Of a stretch of 64,000 nt of DNA, positions 1-7,758 are shown in pieces; within the stretch, counting starts at the first letter, position 1; the number at the start of each line of letters is the position of its first letter. The DNA is from a virus. Below the pieces are notes generated by a model. The model was not told where the DNA came from and searched no databases. It was given only the letters and a program-made list of their open reading frames with translations. Where the stretch lies: IMG/VR virus record IMGVR_UViG_3300050821_007134, positions 107,074 to 171,073 of that record; one strand, given 5' to 3'. The position numbers and the translations under genes are program-made.

Positions 1-211
1 TATTTCCTGTGTTATCTTTGATCGTTTTGTATATGGTCCACATTGCATCAACAGGACTGCTGTTACTGTCGGCGTCAATGAATCCCACGGGCATATCGAG
101 GCCGAAAAAAATCTTTATCCAAGACTTTAAATGGGCAGCACTTTCTAGAGGAGCAAATAGTTGCTCCGCCATTTCTTGCAGTTTTTCTGGTGTTTGCTCT
201 CTAAAATTCAT
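1..211 (-). CDS. probable terminase large subunit, N-terminal fragment (runs off window)
   Basis: The minus-strand frame is open from an ATG at 211 to the window edge, giving 70 residues without a stop. It starts MNFREQTPEKLQEMAEQ and contains HLKSWIKIFFGLDMP followed by DADSNSSPVDAMWTIYK. From memory, the order of an amphipathic helix, an (F/L)G(L/Y)D(M/I)P-like turn, an S(N)SSP segment and an aromatic IY helix resembles the region just before the Walker A motif of large terminases in several large myoviruses. The ATPase and nuclease motifs lie outside the window, so this is inference. An SD-like GGAAAAAG precedes the ATG, and the start overlaps the stop of the upstream 59-aa gene as ATGA. 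Confidence 0.5.
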   Translation of the reverse strand, partial: MNFREQTPEKLQEMAEQLFAPLESAAHLKSWIKIFFGLDMPVGFIDADSNSSPVDAMWTIYKTIKDNTGN

Positions 212-387
212 GTGATCTTTTTCCAGGCTACCGTTATCAAATAAGAGATGCCTAACAAACAAAGATGTATGTGCAGTCCTTTTTGATAGCCGCTATGTCT
301 TACGGAATGCTTCATTATGTGAATCATTAAAATCGAATGGTCACCATGCATTTCGCAGGCTTCGATTTCAACTCCTAAGATGTTCAC
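208..387 (-). CDS. small 59-aa protein, unknown
   Basis: A GTG start at 387 overlaps the stop of the 171-aa gene as GTGA. The frame runs 59 codons and its TGA (210-208) overlaps the ATG of the terminase-like gene as ATGA. This exact fit into an otherwise empty 172-base gap is the main support that it is translated. The protein is rich in His and Ile/Leu and ends in a hydrophobic stretch (LCLLGISYLITVAW) followed by KKIT. That tail could be a membrane anchor or a buried helix. An internal ATG at codon 13 is an alternative start. No family is recognised. Confidence 0.55.
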   Translation of the reverse strand: MNILGVEIEACEMHGDHSILMIHIMKHSVRHSGYQKGLHIHLCLLGISYLITVAWKKIT

Positions 388-899
388 TCAGTTTCGCTTT
401 TTGGCATCGTATCAACGACAGGCGTTTCTTTTTCCTTCAAGAAAATATTTACAAGCGATTGAGTGGCTGGAGCCGCTTCTTTAATTGCTTTGTGTCTATC
501 GTTGTACAGCTTTAAAAGTTCGTCAGCACTTGGCTGAGGAATGACTTCTTTTGAAAATGCACGTCTTTGAGTATGATTTGATACTTGCGCATTTCTGGCT
601 ATGATCTCATCTGGAGTCAGTTCCGTGGGTTTCTTTTTAAGGGGTTTTTCTCCCTGACTAAAACCAATGCTAGTTAAATCTAGTCCATTTTGAAGAGCAT
701 ATTTTTTAAGCATGACAAGTGCTAAATGAAGTTGTCTTATCTCTTCATTGGCCTTATCAAGTGCCGCCAAGGCATCATACAACTGAGCCTCGGTGTCCAC
801 GGGAGATTGCTCGACTAGATCGGATTCAGAAACTCCACTTAGACCTACACCTAGATCCAATTGATTCACATTCAATTCTTCTTCATGTTCGTCTGACAT
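384..899 (-). CDS. 171-aa protein between groEL and terminase; possible packaging partner
   Basis: The N-terminus is acidic (MSDEHEEELNVNQLDL). A predicted coiled coil covers roughly residues 40-75 (ALDKANEEIRQLHLALVMLKK). The C-terminal half contains KPLKKKPTELTPDEIIARN near residues 84-102, which closely matches KPLKKSPNQMTTDELLQRN in the 319-aa protein at 14633-15592. Similarity continues loosely to both C-termini, so the two share a domain. The ATG directly follows the groEL stop, with GAGAGG as a plausible SD. Its place two genes before the terminase candidate fits a small terminase or portal-side adaptor, but no sequence motif proves this. Confidence 0.8.
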   Translation of the reverse strand: MSDEHEEELNVNQLDLGVGLSGVSESDLVEQSPVDTEAQLYDALAALDKANEEIRQLHLALVMLKKYALQNGLDLTSIGFSQGEKPLKKKPTELTPDEIIARNAQVSNHTQRRAFSKEVIPQPSADELLKLYNDRHKAIKEAAPATQSLVNIFLKEKETPVVDTMPKSETE

Positions 900-2672
900 T
901 TAGGGCCTCTCATTCGCTTCGTTTACATATTGATCGGCCTGTGATGTCGCTCGACCGAATTCAGCGTCAGCCTTGGCTTCAGATCTTTCGAACTGATCGT
1001 CCCTAGGATGGCATACGATGCCGCCGCAGGTTCCAAGGATGGTTGCGATACTTACCGCATTAGATAAAGATTCCTCCACAGCCTTCGTGGCGTCAAATAG
1101 GCCTAACTCCTCAGCTTTTCCGAATCGTTGATTTTCAATGTCGTAGACTTCGTCAGGACTTTCGATCAATTTCCTAATAACGGCTTCGGCTTCTTCCGGG
1201 ATGTATCCGGAGTTATCCAGAAGCTTATTCGGTAGCGAAAGGAGGGACGGCATGAGTACTTCCCTTGCCGGGTCTCCGGCCTCAAGCTCAGAATCCAGCT
1301 TAAGCGCCATGTCGATTGCGATTCGGCAGCCGCCTGGCAAAGCTCCATGTTTAATGGCGCTTCTGACTGCGCATACGGCGTCTTCGCATCTATCGTGAGC
1401 TTCTTTGAGTTCGCCATTTGAACCCCCATAAATGGTTAATTTGGCAATACCGTTTGTAATTTTACCCAATCGTTCTTGAAGCCATATTCTATCGGCTTCG
1501 GATTCGGCACCTTCCATCATTTTGTTAAGTTCTTCTGCGCGCATTTCTACCAATGTAGTATCGGGGTTACCGATAACTGTGGATCGAAACCTGTAGCATT
1601 CAAAAGACTCTGAACCAACACCAAGTTGACCCATATGTCCATTCTGAACTGGGTCCTTCATACTGAACACTTTGGCCCCAGTAAAGGCGGCCAAATCATG
1701 TAAGAAGTGGAGTTGACTATTAGTGAACTGATGCATTGGCGTAACCAGTGGAACAACATTCAATGTGTTTGGATTGTTCATGTTAAACGCCAATTGCGTC
1801 AGGACTGTTTCGCTAAAACCATGAGCAACGATTACAATATTCTTGTAATCACTGTCACCTTCTTCAACGAACTTTTTTCCGCAGCTGTCTAAAAGGCCTT
1901 GGAAACCCATTAAATCATTTACATTACCGTCATAAAGGATGTAGAGAGGTTTTTCTAAGTAGCATCTTTGGTTGGCTTGATCATTGATGAATGCTGTGTG
2001 AAATTTACCAATACTCTCTTCGTATCCCATAGGAATAGGAAACCCATCGATTCGCTCGACCTTATATCCGGATTTTCCGGAAAGTTCGCGAATTGTGACG
2101 TGGGAACTATCTCCATACCCTACTTCTTCAAATGCTTGGATAACGGCATTGGCCATATCAGTATCGCCATTGGCGCTGACAGTCGCAACCATCTTAAGCA
2201 TTTCTTTATTATCTACGCCGACTTTAATGCTACGAGAACGAATGTAAGGAACCAATAATTCTTTGGTTACTTTTGCAATTCGTCTAGCGGCTTTCTGAGG
2301 GCTGTATTTTGGATTCTTTTTACAGAAATCAAATAAGTTAGCTATAATGTTATAAGAAAGGATGGTAGCCGTAGTGGTACCGTCTCCCGCTTCGGATGCG
2401 GTTCTCTTAGCGGCATCGCGAGCTTGCTCGGTGATCAAATGCTCATATGCATCGATTGCGCCTAGACTGTCAAAAACAGTAACGCCGTCTTTTGTATTTT
2501 TGTTGCCGATTCCAGGGAAATCACTTTCTATTAAAATATTCATGCCGCCGGGGCCAAGCGTTCTTCCAACGGCTTCTGAGACACGGTGCATCGTTTTAAG
2601 AATTTTATTCTGAAGTGTTTTTTTGTCGATCTCATAAACCTTAGGGGCCGACTTCGCTTTTCTATAAGACAT
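900..2672 (-). CDS. groEL: GroEL-type group I chaperonin (60 kDa)
   Basis: A 590-aa phage-encoded chaperonin, slightly longer than the usual ~545. Equatorial-domain signatures are clear: TLGPGG at residues 38-43, KDGVTV at 61-66 and GDGTTTAT at 96-103 (ATP/Mg binding, catalytic-loop region). Further along are an ATVSANGD segment, LQERLGKITNG, ELKEAHDRCEDAV and a KHGALPGGC loop matching EGVVAGGG of cellular GroEL. The C-terminus lacks the GGM repeat tail. The start chosen is the ATG at 2672, preceded by GGAGGA at a good distance. A longer frame reaching 2768 would run through the divergent promoter and lacks an SD. Group I chaperonins occur in some jumbo phages and fold phage or host proteins in an ATP-driven double ring. 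Transcription is probably from the symmetrical promoter at 2692-2729. Confidence 0.95.
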   Translation of the reverse strand: MSYRKAKSAPKVYEIDKKTLQNKILKTMHRVSEAVGRTLGPGGMNILIESDFPGIGNKNTKDGVTVFDSLGAIDAYEHLITEQARDAAKRTASEAGDGTTTATILSYNIIANLFDFCKKNPKYSPQKAARRIAKVTKELLVPYIRSRSIKVGVDNKEMLKMVATVSANGDTDMANAVIQAFEEVGYGDSSHVTIRELSGKSGYKVERIDGFPIPMGYEESIGKFHTAFINDQANQRCYLEKPLYILYDGNVNDLMGFQGLLDSCGKKFVEEGDSDYKNIVIVAHGFSETVLTQLAFNMNNPNTLNVVPLVTPMHQFTNSQLHFLHDLAAFTGAKVFSMKDPVQNGHMGQLGVGSESFECYRFRSTVIGNPDTTLVEMRAEELNKMMEGAESEADRIWLQERLGKITNGIAKLTIYGGSNGELKEAHDRCEDAVCAVRSAIKHGALPGGCRIAIDMALKLDSELEAGDPAREVLMPSLLSLPNKLLDNSGYIPEEAEAVIRKLIESPDEVYDIENQRFGKAEELGLFDATKAVEESLSNAVSIATILGTCGGIVCHPRDDQFERSEAKADAEFGRATSQADQYVNEANERP

Positions 2673-2691
2673 CTTGTGTCCTCCTGTTTCT

Positions 2692-2729
2692 CGCTTTGTA
2701 TATATCACAACTCCATGATATACAAAGCG
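2692..2729. promoter_or_regulatory. symmetrical bidirectional sigma-70-like promoter
   Basis: An 11-bp perfect inverted repeat, CGCTTTGTATA (2692-2702) and TATACAAAGCG (2719-2729), separated by 16 bp. Read rightward it gives TTGTAT (2696-2701), a 17-bp spacer and TATACA (2719-2724). Read leftward it gives the same boxes, TTGTAT (2725-2720), a 17-bp spacer and TATACA (2702-2697). The two promoters fully overlap and should compete. The predicted rightward start falls at about 2731, the helicase ATG. The leftward start falls near 2690, leaving about 18 nt of leader with the groEL SD. The palindrome could also be an operator for a dimeric regulator. Confidence 0.65.
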
Positions 2730-2730
2730 T

Positions 2731-4278
2731 ATGGAATTAATTATTGAAAATCCCGTGAAGGCCGTCATTAAAGGGGCCGATGTACAAACCTTGATTGCTC
2801 TTAAAGAAGAGCTTACCTACGTTAATACGGGGAATAAGCAACAACTTAAACGCCTGGTCCACAGTCAATGGGAGAAAAATAAAGATCCCGAGAAATGGGC
2901 TGCTGACATTGAATGGCTTAAGAACCACATAACTAACGTCCTCATGTTTAAAGATCAACAAAATCAAGTATTTATACGTCCGGGTTCAATTTCATATTTA
3001 ACACAATTTACAGATTACAATTTACAAATTGTAAATCATGTGGAATATCCAACACCTAAGGCGGTGGCTTGGGCTCATAAGCTACCATTTGAATTACACG
3101 ACTATCAACAAGAGAGTGTCGACAAGTTTATTGCGGTGCATCATGGCCATGTAGCACTTTGTACGGGGTCCGGAAAGAGCGCAATCATCCTAAAGTATTG
3201 TAGAGAGACAGGTTTTCGGACTGCCATTGTAGCACCTTCATCTAGCATTTTTAACGAGCTTTATGACAAATTTGAACATCATTTAGGTCGAGTTCATACG
3301 GGCGGTTTCGGGGATGGTAAAAAGAAACTGGACAAAAGATTTACAGTTTGCATTGGCGATAGTTTGGTCAATATAGAAGAGGGCAGCGAAGAATGGGAAT
3401 TTTTCAGTAACCTCGATGCCATCGTTGTCGACGAAAGCCATACATGGGCCGCTGAAACTCTTGACAAACTTTGTCATGGCCTTTTCGCGAAAGTCCCGAA
3501 TCGTATCTTCTTAAGTGGTACGCAGGTTCGCGGAGACGGCGCCGGTAAGCTCCTGGAGAGCATCATTGGCCCAAGGCAGGTAGAACTCACCACTGAAGAG
3601 GCTATCAGGAAGGGTTACATTTGTGACCACGATTTCTCGATTGTAGAGCTTGAGTCAAGTAATCCCAGTTATCAAAATGCCGATATAATGAAAATGAAGC
3701 GCGTTCACTTCCTAAACAATAGAAATATCGCGGCCTTTACGGCCAAGTTCGCAAATGTTATGGCAGCTCAAGGATTACAAACTCTTGTTTTAGTTCAAGA
3801 ATTAAGTCAAATTGCAATGTTCATAAAGCTGCTTAGGCCGGAAACGACGTTTGCTTATGCGCATAGTCAAACATCCAAAAAGGAACTTTTAAAAATAGGT
3901 CTTGAGCCGGTCGACAAAGAAGACGCAGTTGAAAGATTTAATAAAAATGAGATCAAGGTCCTAATAGGAACAAGCTGTATCGCCACGGGAACCAATATAT
4001 TCCCCATGAGACATACATTCAATTGGGTCGGAGGATCTTCCGAGATCAACGCGAAACAGGGGGCCGTAGGCCGCACAGTTCGCCTGTGGGAACATAACCC
4101 CTGGAAAGACAAATGCGTGAGACATACCAAAAAGACGATCTGGGATTTCGATGTCTATGATATAGATGCATTAGGACACCAACTGGTTAAAAGAATTGAA
4201 TATTATAGAGATTCTGGAACCGAAATCAAAAGGATCAATTTAAGTGGCAAAACAAAAGCGTCAGGAGAGGTTCGATGA
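2731..4278 (+). CDS. uvsW: UvsW-like superfamily 2 DNA helicase
   Basis: A 515-aa SF2 helicase. Motif Q-like HDYQQESV lies at about 123-130, Walker A CTGSGKS at 144-150, DESH (DEAH-type Walker B) at 234-237, motif III SGT at 262-264 and motif VI QGAVGRTVR at 443-451. A ~110-residue N-terminal domain precedes the helicase core, as in T4 UvsW, which unwinds branched DNA and R-loops and promotes the switch from origin- to recombination-dependent replication. There is no SD before the ATG, and the codon lies at the predicted transcription start of the 2692-2729 promoter, so the message may be leaderless. No better in-frame start is visible downstream. It is the first gene of the long rightward operon and overlaps the next gene by 35 bases. 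Confidence 0.88.
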   Translation: MELIIENPVKAVIKGADVQTLIALKEELTYVNTGNKQQLKRLVHSQWEKNKDPEKWAADIEWLKNHITNVLMFKDQQNQVFIRPGSISYLTQFTDYNLQIVNHVEYPTPKAVAWAHKLPFELHDYQQESVDKFIAVHHGHVALCTGSGKSAIILKYCRETGFRTAIVAPSSSIFNELYDKFEHHLGRVHTGGFGDGKKKLDKRFTVCIGDSLVNIEEGSEEWEFFSNLDAIVVDESHTWAAETLDKLCHGLFAKVPNRIFLSGTQVRGDGAGKLLESIIGPRQVELTTEEAIRKGYICDHDFSIVELESSNPSYQNADIMKMKRVHFLNNRNIAAFTAKFANVMAAQGLQTLVLVQELSQIAMFIKLLRPETTFAYAHSQTSKKELLKIGLEPVDKEDAVERFNKNEIKVLIGTSCIATGTNIFPMRHTFNWVGGSSEINAKQGAVGRTVRLWEHNPWKDKCVRHTKKTIWDFDVYDIDALGHQLVKRIEYYRDSGTEIKRINLSGKTKASGEVR

Positions 4279-5278
4279 TTCCTTCTATAAATTAGCCGCT
4301 GAGGTTACCCGATCGCTTGAAAAAAACAAGCTTGACGGTACTATCCAAGAACAGCAAGTAGAAGAGCTTTTAGATGCCGAATTAAAATTCAAAGAAGACA
4401 TCCTAAGATACCGACAATCCTCAAAAATTTACGTAAAATTCCTAAATAAGATCTGTGAAACTAACCGAAATATTTTATCCGCAAGGCCCTATTTTCGGGA
4501 AACTGCGCCCACATTTTCCAAAAAAATCACTCCGGCCATTAAAACAAAAGATATCACAATTCTCAAGACTTTTAATATAAATTATCAATTTATTAAGTTC
4601 ATCAGAGAAAATTGGCTTGGTCCATTCCCTAAGAGAGCCCAGGAACTTTATGAAAGGGTTTTCACAGCCCGAACCAAGTTGATTGAAAATAACATGCCTT
4701 TGGCGATAAACCGCGCAAAGTTGTTCTATCGTAAGACTCCAAAAAGTCATCTGACTTTGATGGACTTTATCGGAATCTGTTCCATGGGTCTGGCCGCTGG
4801 TATCGATAAATGGTGCGGCAAATATTCTCCGGTCTTCCGTTCCGTGTGTATTGGTCGCATGGTTGGAAATATGATTGACAGTTATAGCGAAACGATGTTA
4901 CATTTCTACCCATCAGACAAAAGGGTGCTCTATAAAGCCCACACAATTCGAGGCCGAAAAGGAATAGAAAAGATTGACAATTTAACTACTGCGGTCAATA
5001 ATGCCTTCAAACAGGATCAAATTGACGGTAAAACAATTCCGAAAGATGAAATTAACGTGAGCGAACTTAGCGCCCTTATGAATGCAGCCAGTACAGTGTC
5101 AGCGGACGCAACAGTTAACGACGAAGGTTATGGTGTTTATGCATATACGGAAGATACGACTCAAGACACGGAAGCGTCCTACATTAAAAAAGAAGCTACT
5201 GAGAGGATGCTCCACTGTGCGAAAGATCTTCCAATCCTTCATAAAAAAGTTCTTAGGCTAAAAGGCGTTAAGATATGA
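4244..5278 (+). CDS. sigma-70-like factor, region 2 with truncated region 4
   Basis: A 344-aa protein starting at a GTG with AAGGA 9 nt upstream. Residues ~143-215 look like sigma-70 region 2: RTKLIENNMPLAINRAKLFY, then LTLMDFIGICSMGLAAGIDKW and a FRSVCIGRMVGNMIDSY helix. These resemble the LVxxNLRLVVxIA, LDLIQEGNIGLMxAVDKF and YATWWIRQAI helices of cellular sigma factors. The last ~25 residues (CAKDLPILHKKVLRLKGVKI) resemble the start of region 4.1, but the protein ends where the region 4.2 helix-turn-helix should follow. It may need a partner to recognise -35 elements or act like T4 gp55, a small sigma with no -35-reading domain. The N-terminal 140 residues are unrecognised. Confidence 0.6.
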   Translation: MAKQKRQERFDDSFYKLAAEVTRSLEKNKLDGTIQEQQVEELLDAELKFKEDILRYRQSSKIYVKFLNKICETNRNILSARPYFRETAPTFSKKITPAIKTKDITILKTFNINYQFIKFIRENWLGPFPKRAQELYERVFTARTKLIENNMPLAINRAKLFYRKTPKSHLTLMDFIGICSMGLAAGIDKWCGKYSPVFRSVCIGRMVGNMIDSYSETMLHFYPSDKRVLYKAHTIRGRKGIEKIDNLTTAVNNAFKQDQIDGKTIPKDEINVSELSALMNAASTVSADATVNDEGYGVYAYTEDTTQDTEASYIKKEATERMLHCAKDLPILHKKVLRLKGVKI

Positions 5279-5616
5279 AGTTCCGAAAGAAACCAGTTGT
5301 CATAGAAGCCTTTCAATGGTTCATGAATGGTGATCATCCTGAAGATGATGTTTTTAGACCGTTCGAAGATACCGGCGTAGTTCCAAAGGCACCAAGAGAA
5401 GGTAAAATTGTTAGATACTTTAGACATCCTGATATGCCTGGCAATGTAGTCTGCGGAAACTGTGAACAGACCATGCACTTTCATGGCTGGATTGATACAC
5501 TTGAAGGCGGACACAATGTATGCCCAGGTGATTGGATTATTACCGGAGTCAAGGGCGAACGATATCCCTGCAAACCGGACATTTTTGAAATGACTTATGA
5601 AAGGGTAGAAGAATGA
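5275..5616 (+). CDS. conserved phage protein, 113 aa (PGDWIITGVKGE family)
   Basis: Starts MKFRKKPVVIEAFQW and carries the PGDWIITGVKGERYPCKPDIF block near residues 84-104. Both segments are hallmarks of a small protein found in very many phages of diverse bacteria, whose function is not known. Internal CGNCEQ and the late CKP may or may not bind metal. The start overlaps the sigma-like gene stop as ATGA. Confidence 0.85.
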   Translation: MKFRKKPVVIEAFQWFMNGDHPEDDVFRPFEDTGVVPKAPREGKIVRYFRHPDMPGNVVCGNCEQTMHFHGWIDTLEGGHNVCPGDWIITGVKGERYPCKPDIFEMTYERVEE

Positions 5617-6020
5617 GCGACAAAGATTTGGCCGGTAATGGGCCTGAATATCAAATGGATAAAAAAGATACACCAGAAAAAGGATCATACGACAGATATG
5701 TAGCTCCTCCGTTTTCTATCAACAACAAATTCATAGTGGAAGCCTACAATAGCGATAGAGCCCTAAAATCTGTTGAACGCAATGGTTTTGCTATGGTCTC
5801 TCAGAAAGTTATGGTCGTTGGCCTTAAGCTTCTTCTAGATGCGGTCATTAAAGATTATTCGGAGACTTCTCGTTTGGTCCCAAAGGGATCTTTGATCTAT
5901 GTTAAAGAAGAACTTTTACATACCAATCCTGGAATCAAAAGAATATTTGAAAGTGATGCCGTTGAAGGCAAATTTAACATCCTAGAAATGTCTTGGGTTG
6001 AATTCGTGGTGCCGCGATGA
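5613..6020 (+). CDS. GroES-like co-chaperonin candidate
   Basis: A 135-aa protein. After a polar N-terminal ~35 residues, the pattern resembles a GroES-type barrel: NKFIVEAYNSDRAL near 38-51, a GFAMVSQKVMVVGL segment near 58-71, VPKGSLIYVKEE near 89-100 and GKFNILEMSWVEFVV near 119-133. The last matches the EEYLIMxESDILAVV closing strand of GroES. No clear IVL mobile-loop tripeptide is visible, and overall identity is low, so this is inference strengthened by a groEL gene in the same window. T4 gp31 is a precedent for a strongly diverged phage co-chaperonin. The start overlaps the upstream stop. Confidence 0.4.
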   Translation: MSDKDLAGNGPEYQMDKKDTPEKGSYDRYVAPPFSINNKFIVEAYNSDRALKSVERNGFAMVSQKVMVVGLKLLLDAVIKDYSETSRLVPKGSLIYVKEELLHTNPGIKRIFESDAVEGKFNILEMSWVEFVVPR

Positions 6021-6262
6021 AAAACTTAGCGCCGACAATTACAAAAAATAAGCCATATAGAGAGTATGATTTTGCCGATGCCAATGGCAAGACTTTATCC
6101 GGTTTCAAAAAAGGCAAACTTGTTTATGCCGTTTTGGTTCCATATAAAGGAAAAGGAACTCCTAAAGTTATACTTCATGAAGCCCTTCTTATGGGCGAAG
6201 AAGCTTCCTTTGGGTATGGCGGAGGCAAAGCCTGGGTTTTAAAGCCTAAGAGCAAAAGATGA
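6017..6262 (+). CDS. 81-aa hypothetical protein
   Basis: A small basic protein starting MKNLAPTITKNKPYREYDF and ending KAWVLKPKSKR. It has alternating hydrophobic segments (KLVYAVLVPYKG, KVILHEALLMG) that suggest a small beta-rich fold. It is translationally coupled to both neighbours by ATGA overlaps. No family is recognised. Confidence 0.75.
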   Translation: MKNLAPTITKNKPYREYDFADANGKTLSGFKKGKLVYAVLVPYKGKGTPKVILHEALLMGEEASFGYGGGKAWVLKPKSKR

Positions 6263-7266
6263 AAGTGTTGCGGATTGGGGACCCCCATGTAAAATTTAAC
6301 AATCTCGAAGACTGTGAAAAGCTGATGCACTTCATAGTTGATATTATTCTCAAGTATAGCCCAGATCGTGTTGAAATCCTTGGTGATTTATTCCATACTC
6401 ACTACATTGTACGCCTGGAAGTCCTTGATTTCTGGGATGCATGGCTCGATGTTCTAAGCGATGCCTGCGATGTTGTTGTCTTAGAAGGCAATCACGATCA
6501 GCTTGGTGATACAGACGCAAGTATGGGTACCATCCGCGTGTTCAAACGTTTGGCTCAGAATAAGATCCTGAAGAAGAGCCGTACCAGACTGAGAATTGTG
6601 GATTGTCCCCAGTACGATGGAATTATAGCATATATGCCATATGTCCATGATAAGGCCAAGTTTGTCGACATGGCCAATTCAATGGCTTCAGACGCAGGAT
6701 GTAAAGTTCTCGTTTGCCATCAAACATTCGAGGGCGCTACTTATGAAAATGGCATGTATGCTCCAGACGGTATTAATCTTTCCGACCTAAAATACGATGT
6801 CGTAATAAGCGGACATATCCATACATATCAACGGTTTGGCAATCTCATCTACCCCGGAACTATGAAGTGGGATACGGCATCGGATGCAAACAAGGAAAAG
6901 GGCATTTGGCTCTATGAACATGACGATGTAACTGGAAAAATTATCTCAGAAGAACTCATTAGGACCCATGGAGTTATTCCTCCGTTGGTCAGCATAACTT
7001 GGATTGAAGGACAGGAACAGCTTGCGATCCCCAGCGGCGCCCGAGTGACCATCGAACTTATCGGCAGTTCCGAATGGGTCAATAAACAGAAGAATGAGCT
7101 TAAAGGCTTTGTAAGCATCAAGTCAAAAATCACAGACCGAGCCCGGCCCGAAAATAGAAAGACCGGAAAGAACTTGGAAGAATTTGTTAGAGATCATTTC
7201 GAGCCCATTGAAGGCGTTTCTAAAGACGAACTTTTAGCCTACATGAAGGGAAGTTTAAATGTCTGA
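6259..7266 (+). CDS. sbcD: SbcD/gp47-like DNA repair nuclease subunit
   Basis: A 335-aa calcineurin-type metallophosphoesterase. All phosphoesterase motifs are present: GDPHV at 7-11, GDLFH at 42-46, GNHD at 77-80, a single His in CHQ at 154 and GHIH at 185-188. This is the Mn-dependent nuclease of the SbcCD/Mre11-Rad50/T4 gp46-gp47 complex, which trims DNA ends to load recombinase. The ATPase partner is encoded about 2.5 kb downstream at 9727-11883, with four genes in between. The C-terminal ~100 residues would form the capping and partner-binding region. Confidence 0.92.
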   Translation: MKVLRIGDPHVKFNNLEDCEKLMHFIVDIILKYSPDRVEILGDLFHTHYIVRLEVLDFWDAWLDVLSDACDVVVLEGNHDQLGDTDASMGTIRVFKRLAQNKILKKSRTRLRIVDCPQYDGIIAYMPYVHDKAKFVDMANSMASDAGCKVLVCHQTFEGATYENGMYAPDGINLSDLKYDVVISGHIHTYQRFGNLIYPGTMKWDTASDANKEKGIWLYEHDDVTGKIISEELIRTHGVIPPLVSITWIEGQEQLAIPSGARVTIELIGSSEWVNKQKNELKGFVSIKSKITDRARPENRKTGKNLEEFVRDHFEPIEGVSKDELLAYMKGSLNV

Positions 7267-7675
7267 CGAAAAGATGACACCTGAAAAGATCAAAGATATG
7301 GCTAAGTTGGTTCATCTTAGCGGACGCATCAGCGAATTCCATGAGAAGAATCTGAAAATGTATCCTTATGTATTTTTTGACGGCGTACTCGAAGCAAAAA
7401 TAGAATATGACTTTTCCCATAGGCCATCAGATAGCGGTCCAAAGGAATCTCCTAAAACTCCAGATGAATTCTATAAAGAGATTGGTCGGGCTGCCATGAA
7501 CATGAGGTCTGATTCCTATGTGGCCTATAGACTTAAAATTAACGATAATCCTATGCAACCCCATATGGATAAAAGATTTGATGCTCTTGAAAAATCAGTA
7601 AGGAGCCTTTTCTGGAACGATGTTATAGTAAAGGTTTACTTTAACGACAAAATAGTGTATGAGTCACGTAAATGA
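7259..7675 (+). CDS. 138-aa hypothetical protein
   Basis: Begins MSDEKMTPEKIKDMAK, with a helical N-terminus and a central aromatic segment (MYPYVFFDGVLEAKIEYDF). It ends with a probable beta hairpin (DVIVKVYFNDKIVYESRK). The gene overlaps sbcD by 8 bases and the following 28-aa gene by 4. It lies between the two subunits of the SbcCD-like complex, but nothing in the sequence ties it to that complex. No family is recognised. Confidence 0.75.
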   Translation: MSDEKMTPEKIKDMAKLVHLSGRISEFHEKNLKMYPYVFFDGVLEAKIEYDFSHRPSDSGPKESPKTPDEFYKEIGRAAMNMRSDSYVAYRLKINDNPMQPHMDKRFDALEKSVRSLFWNDVIVKVYFNDKIVYESRK

Positions 7676-7758
7676 TTAAAGATATAGCGGTAATGGCAGT
7701 TGCTTTACTTTCAGTGGTTGCATTCTTTACTGCATTCCCAGGAAAGAAGAAGAGATGA
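7672..7758 (+). CDS. 28-aa single-pass membrane peptide
   Basis: A tiny frame, ATG at 7672 to TGA at 7756-7758, encoding MIKDIAVMAVALLSVVAFF then TAFPGKKKR. It is one hydrophobic helix followed by a positively charged tail, so it is expected to insert N-out/C-in. Both ends are coupled to neighbours by ATGA overlaps, which fills the gap exactly. Function unknown. Short phage membrane peptides are often lysis regulators or membrane effectors, but that is only an analogy. Confidence 0.6.
   Translation: MIKDIAVMAVALLSVVAFFTAFPGKKKR

Noticed and set aside
9-215. Plus-strand ORF of 68 codons
   Set aside because: It is antisense to the open minus-strand frame that looks like a terminase N-terminus and has no SD.
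2673-2768. 32-residue N-terminal extension of GroEL
   Set aside because: It would be translated through the symmetrical promoter and lacks an SD, whereas the ATG at 2672 has GGAGGA and matches family length.
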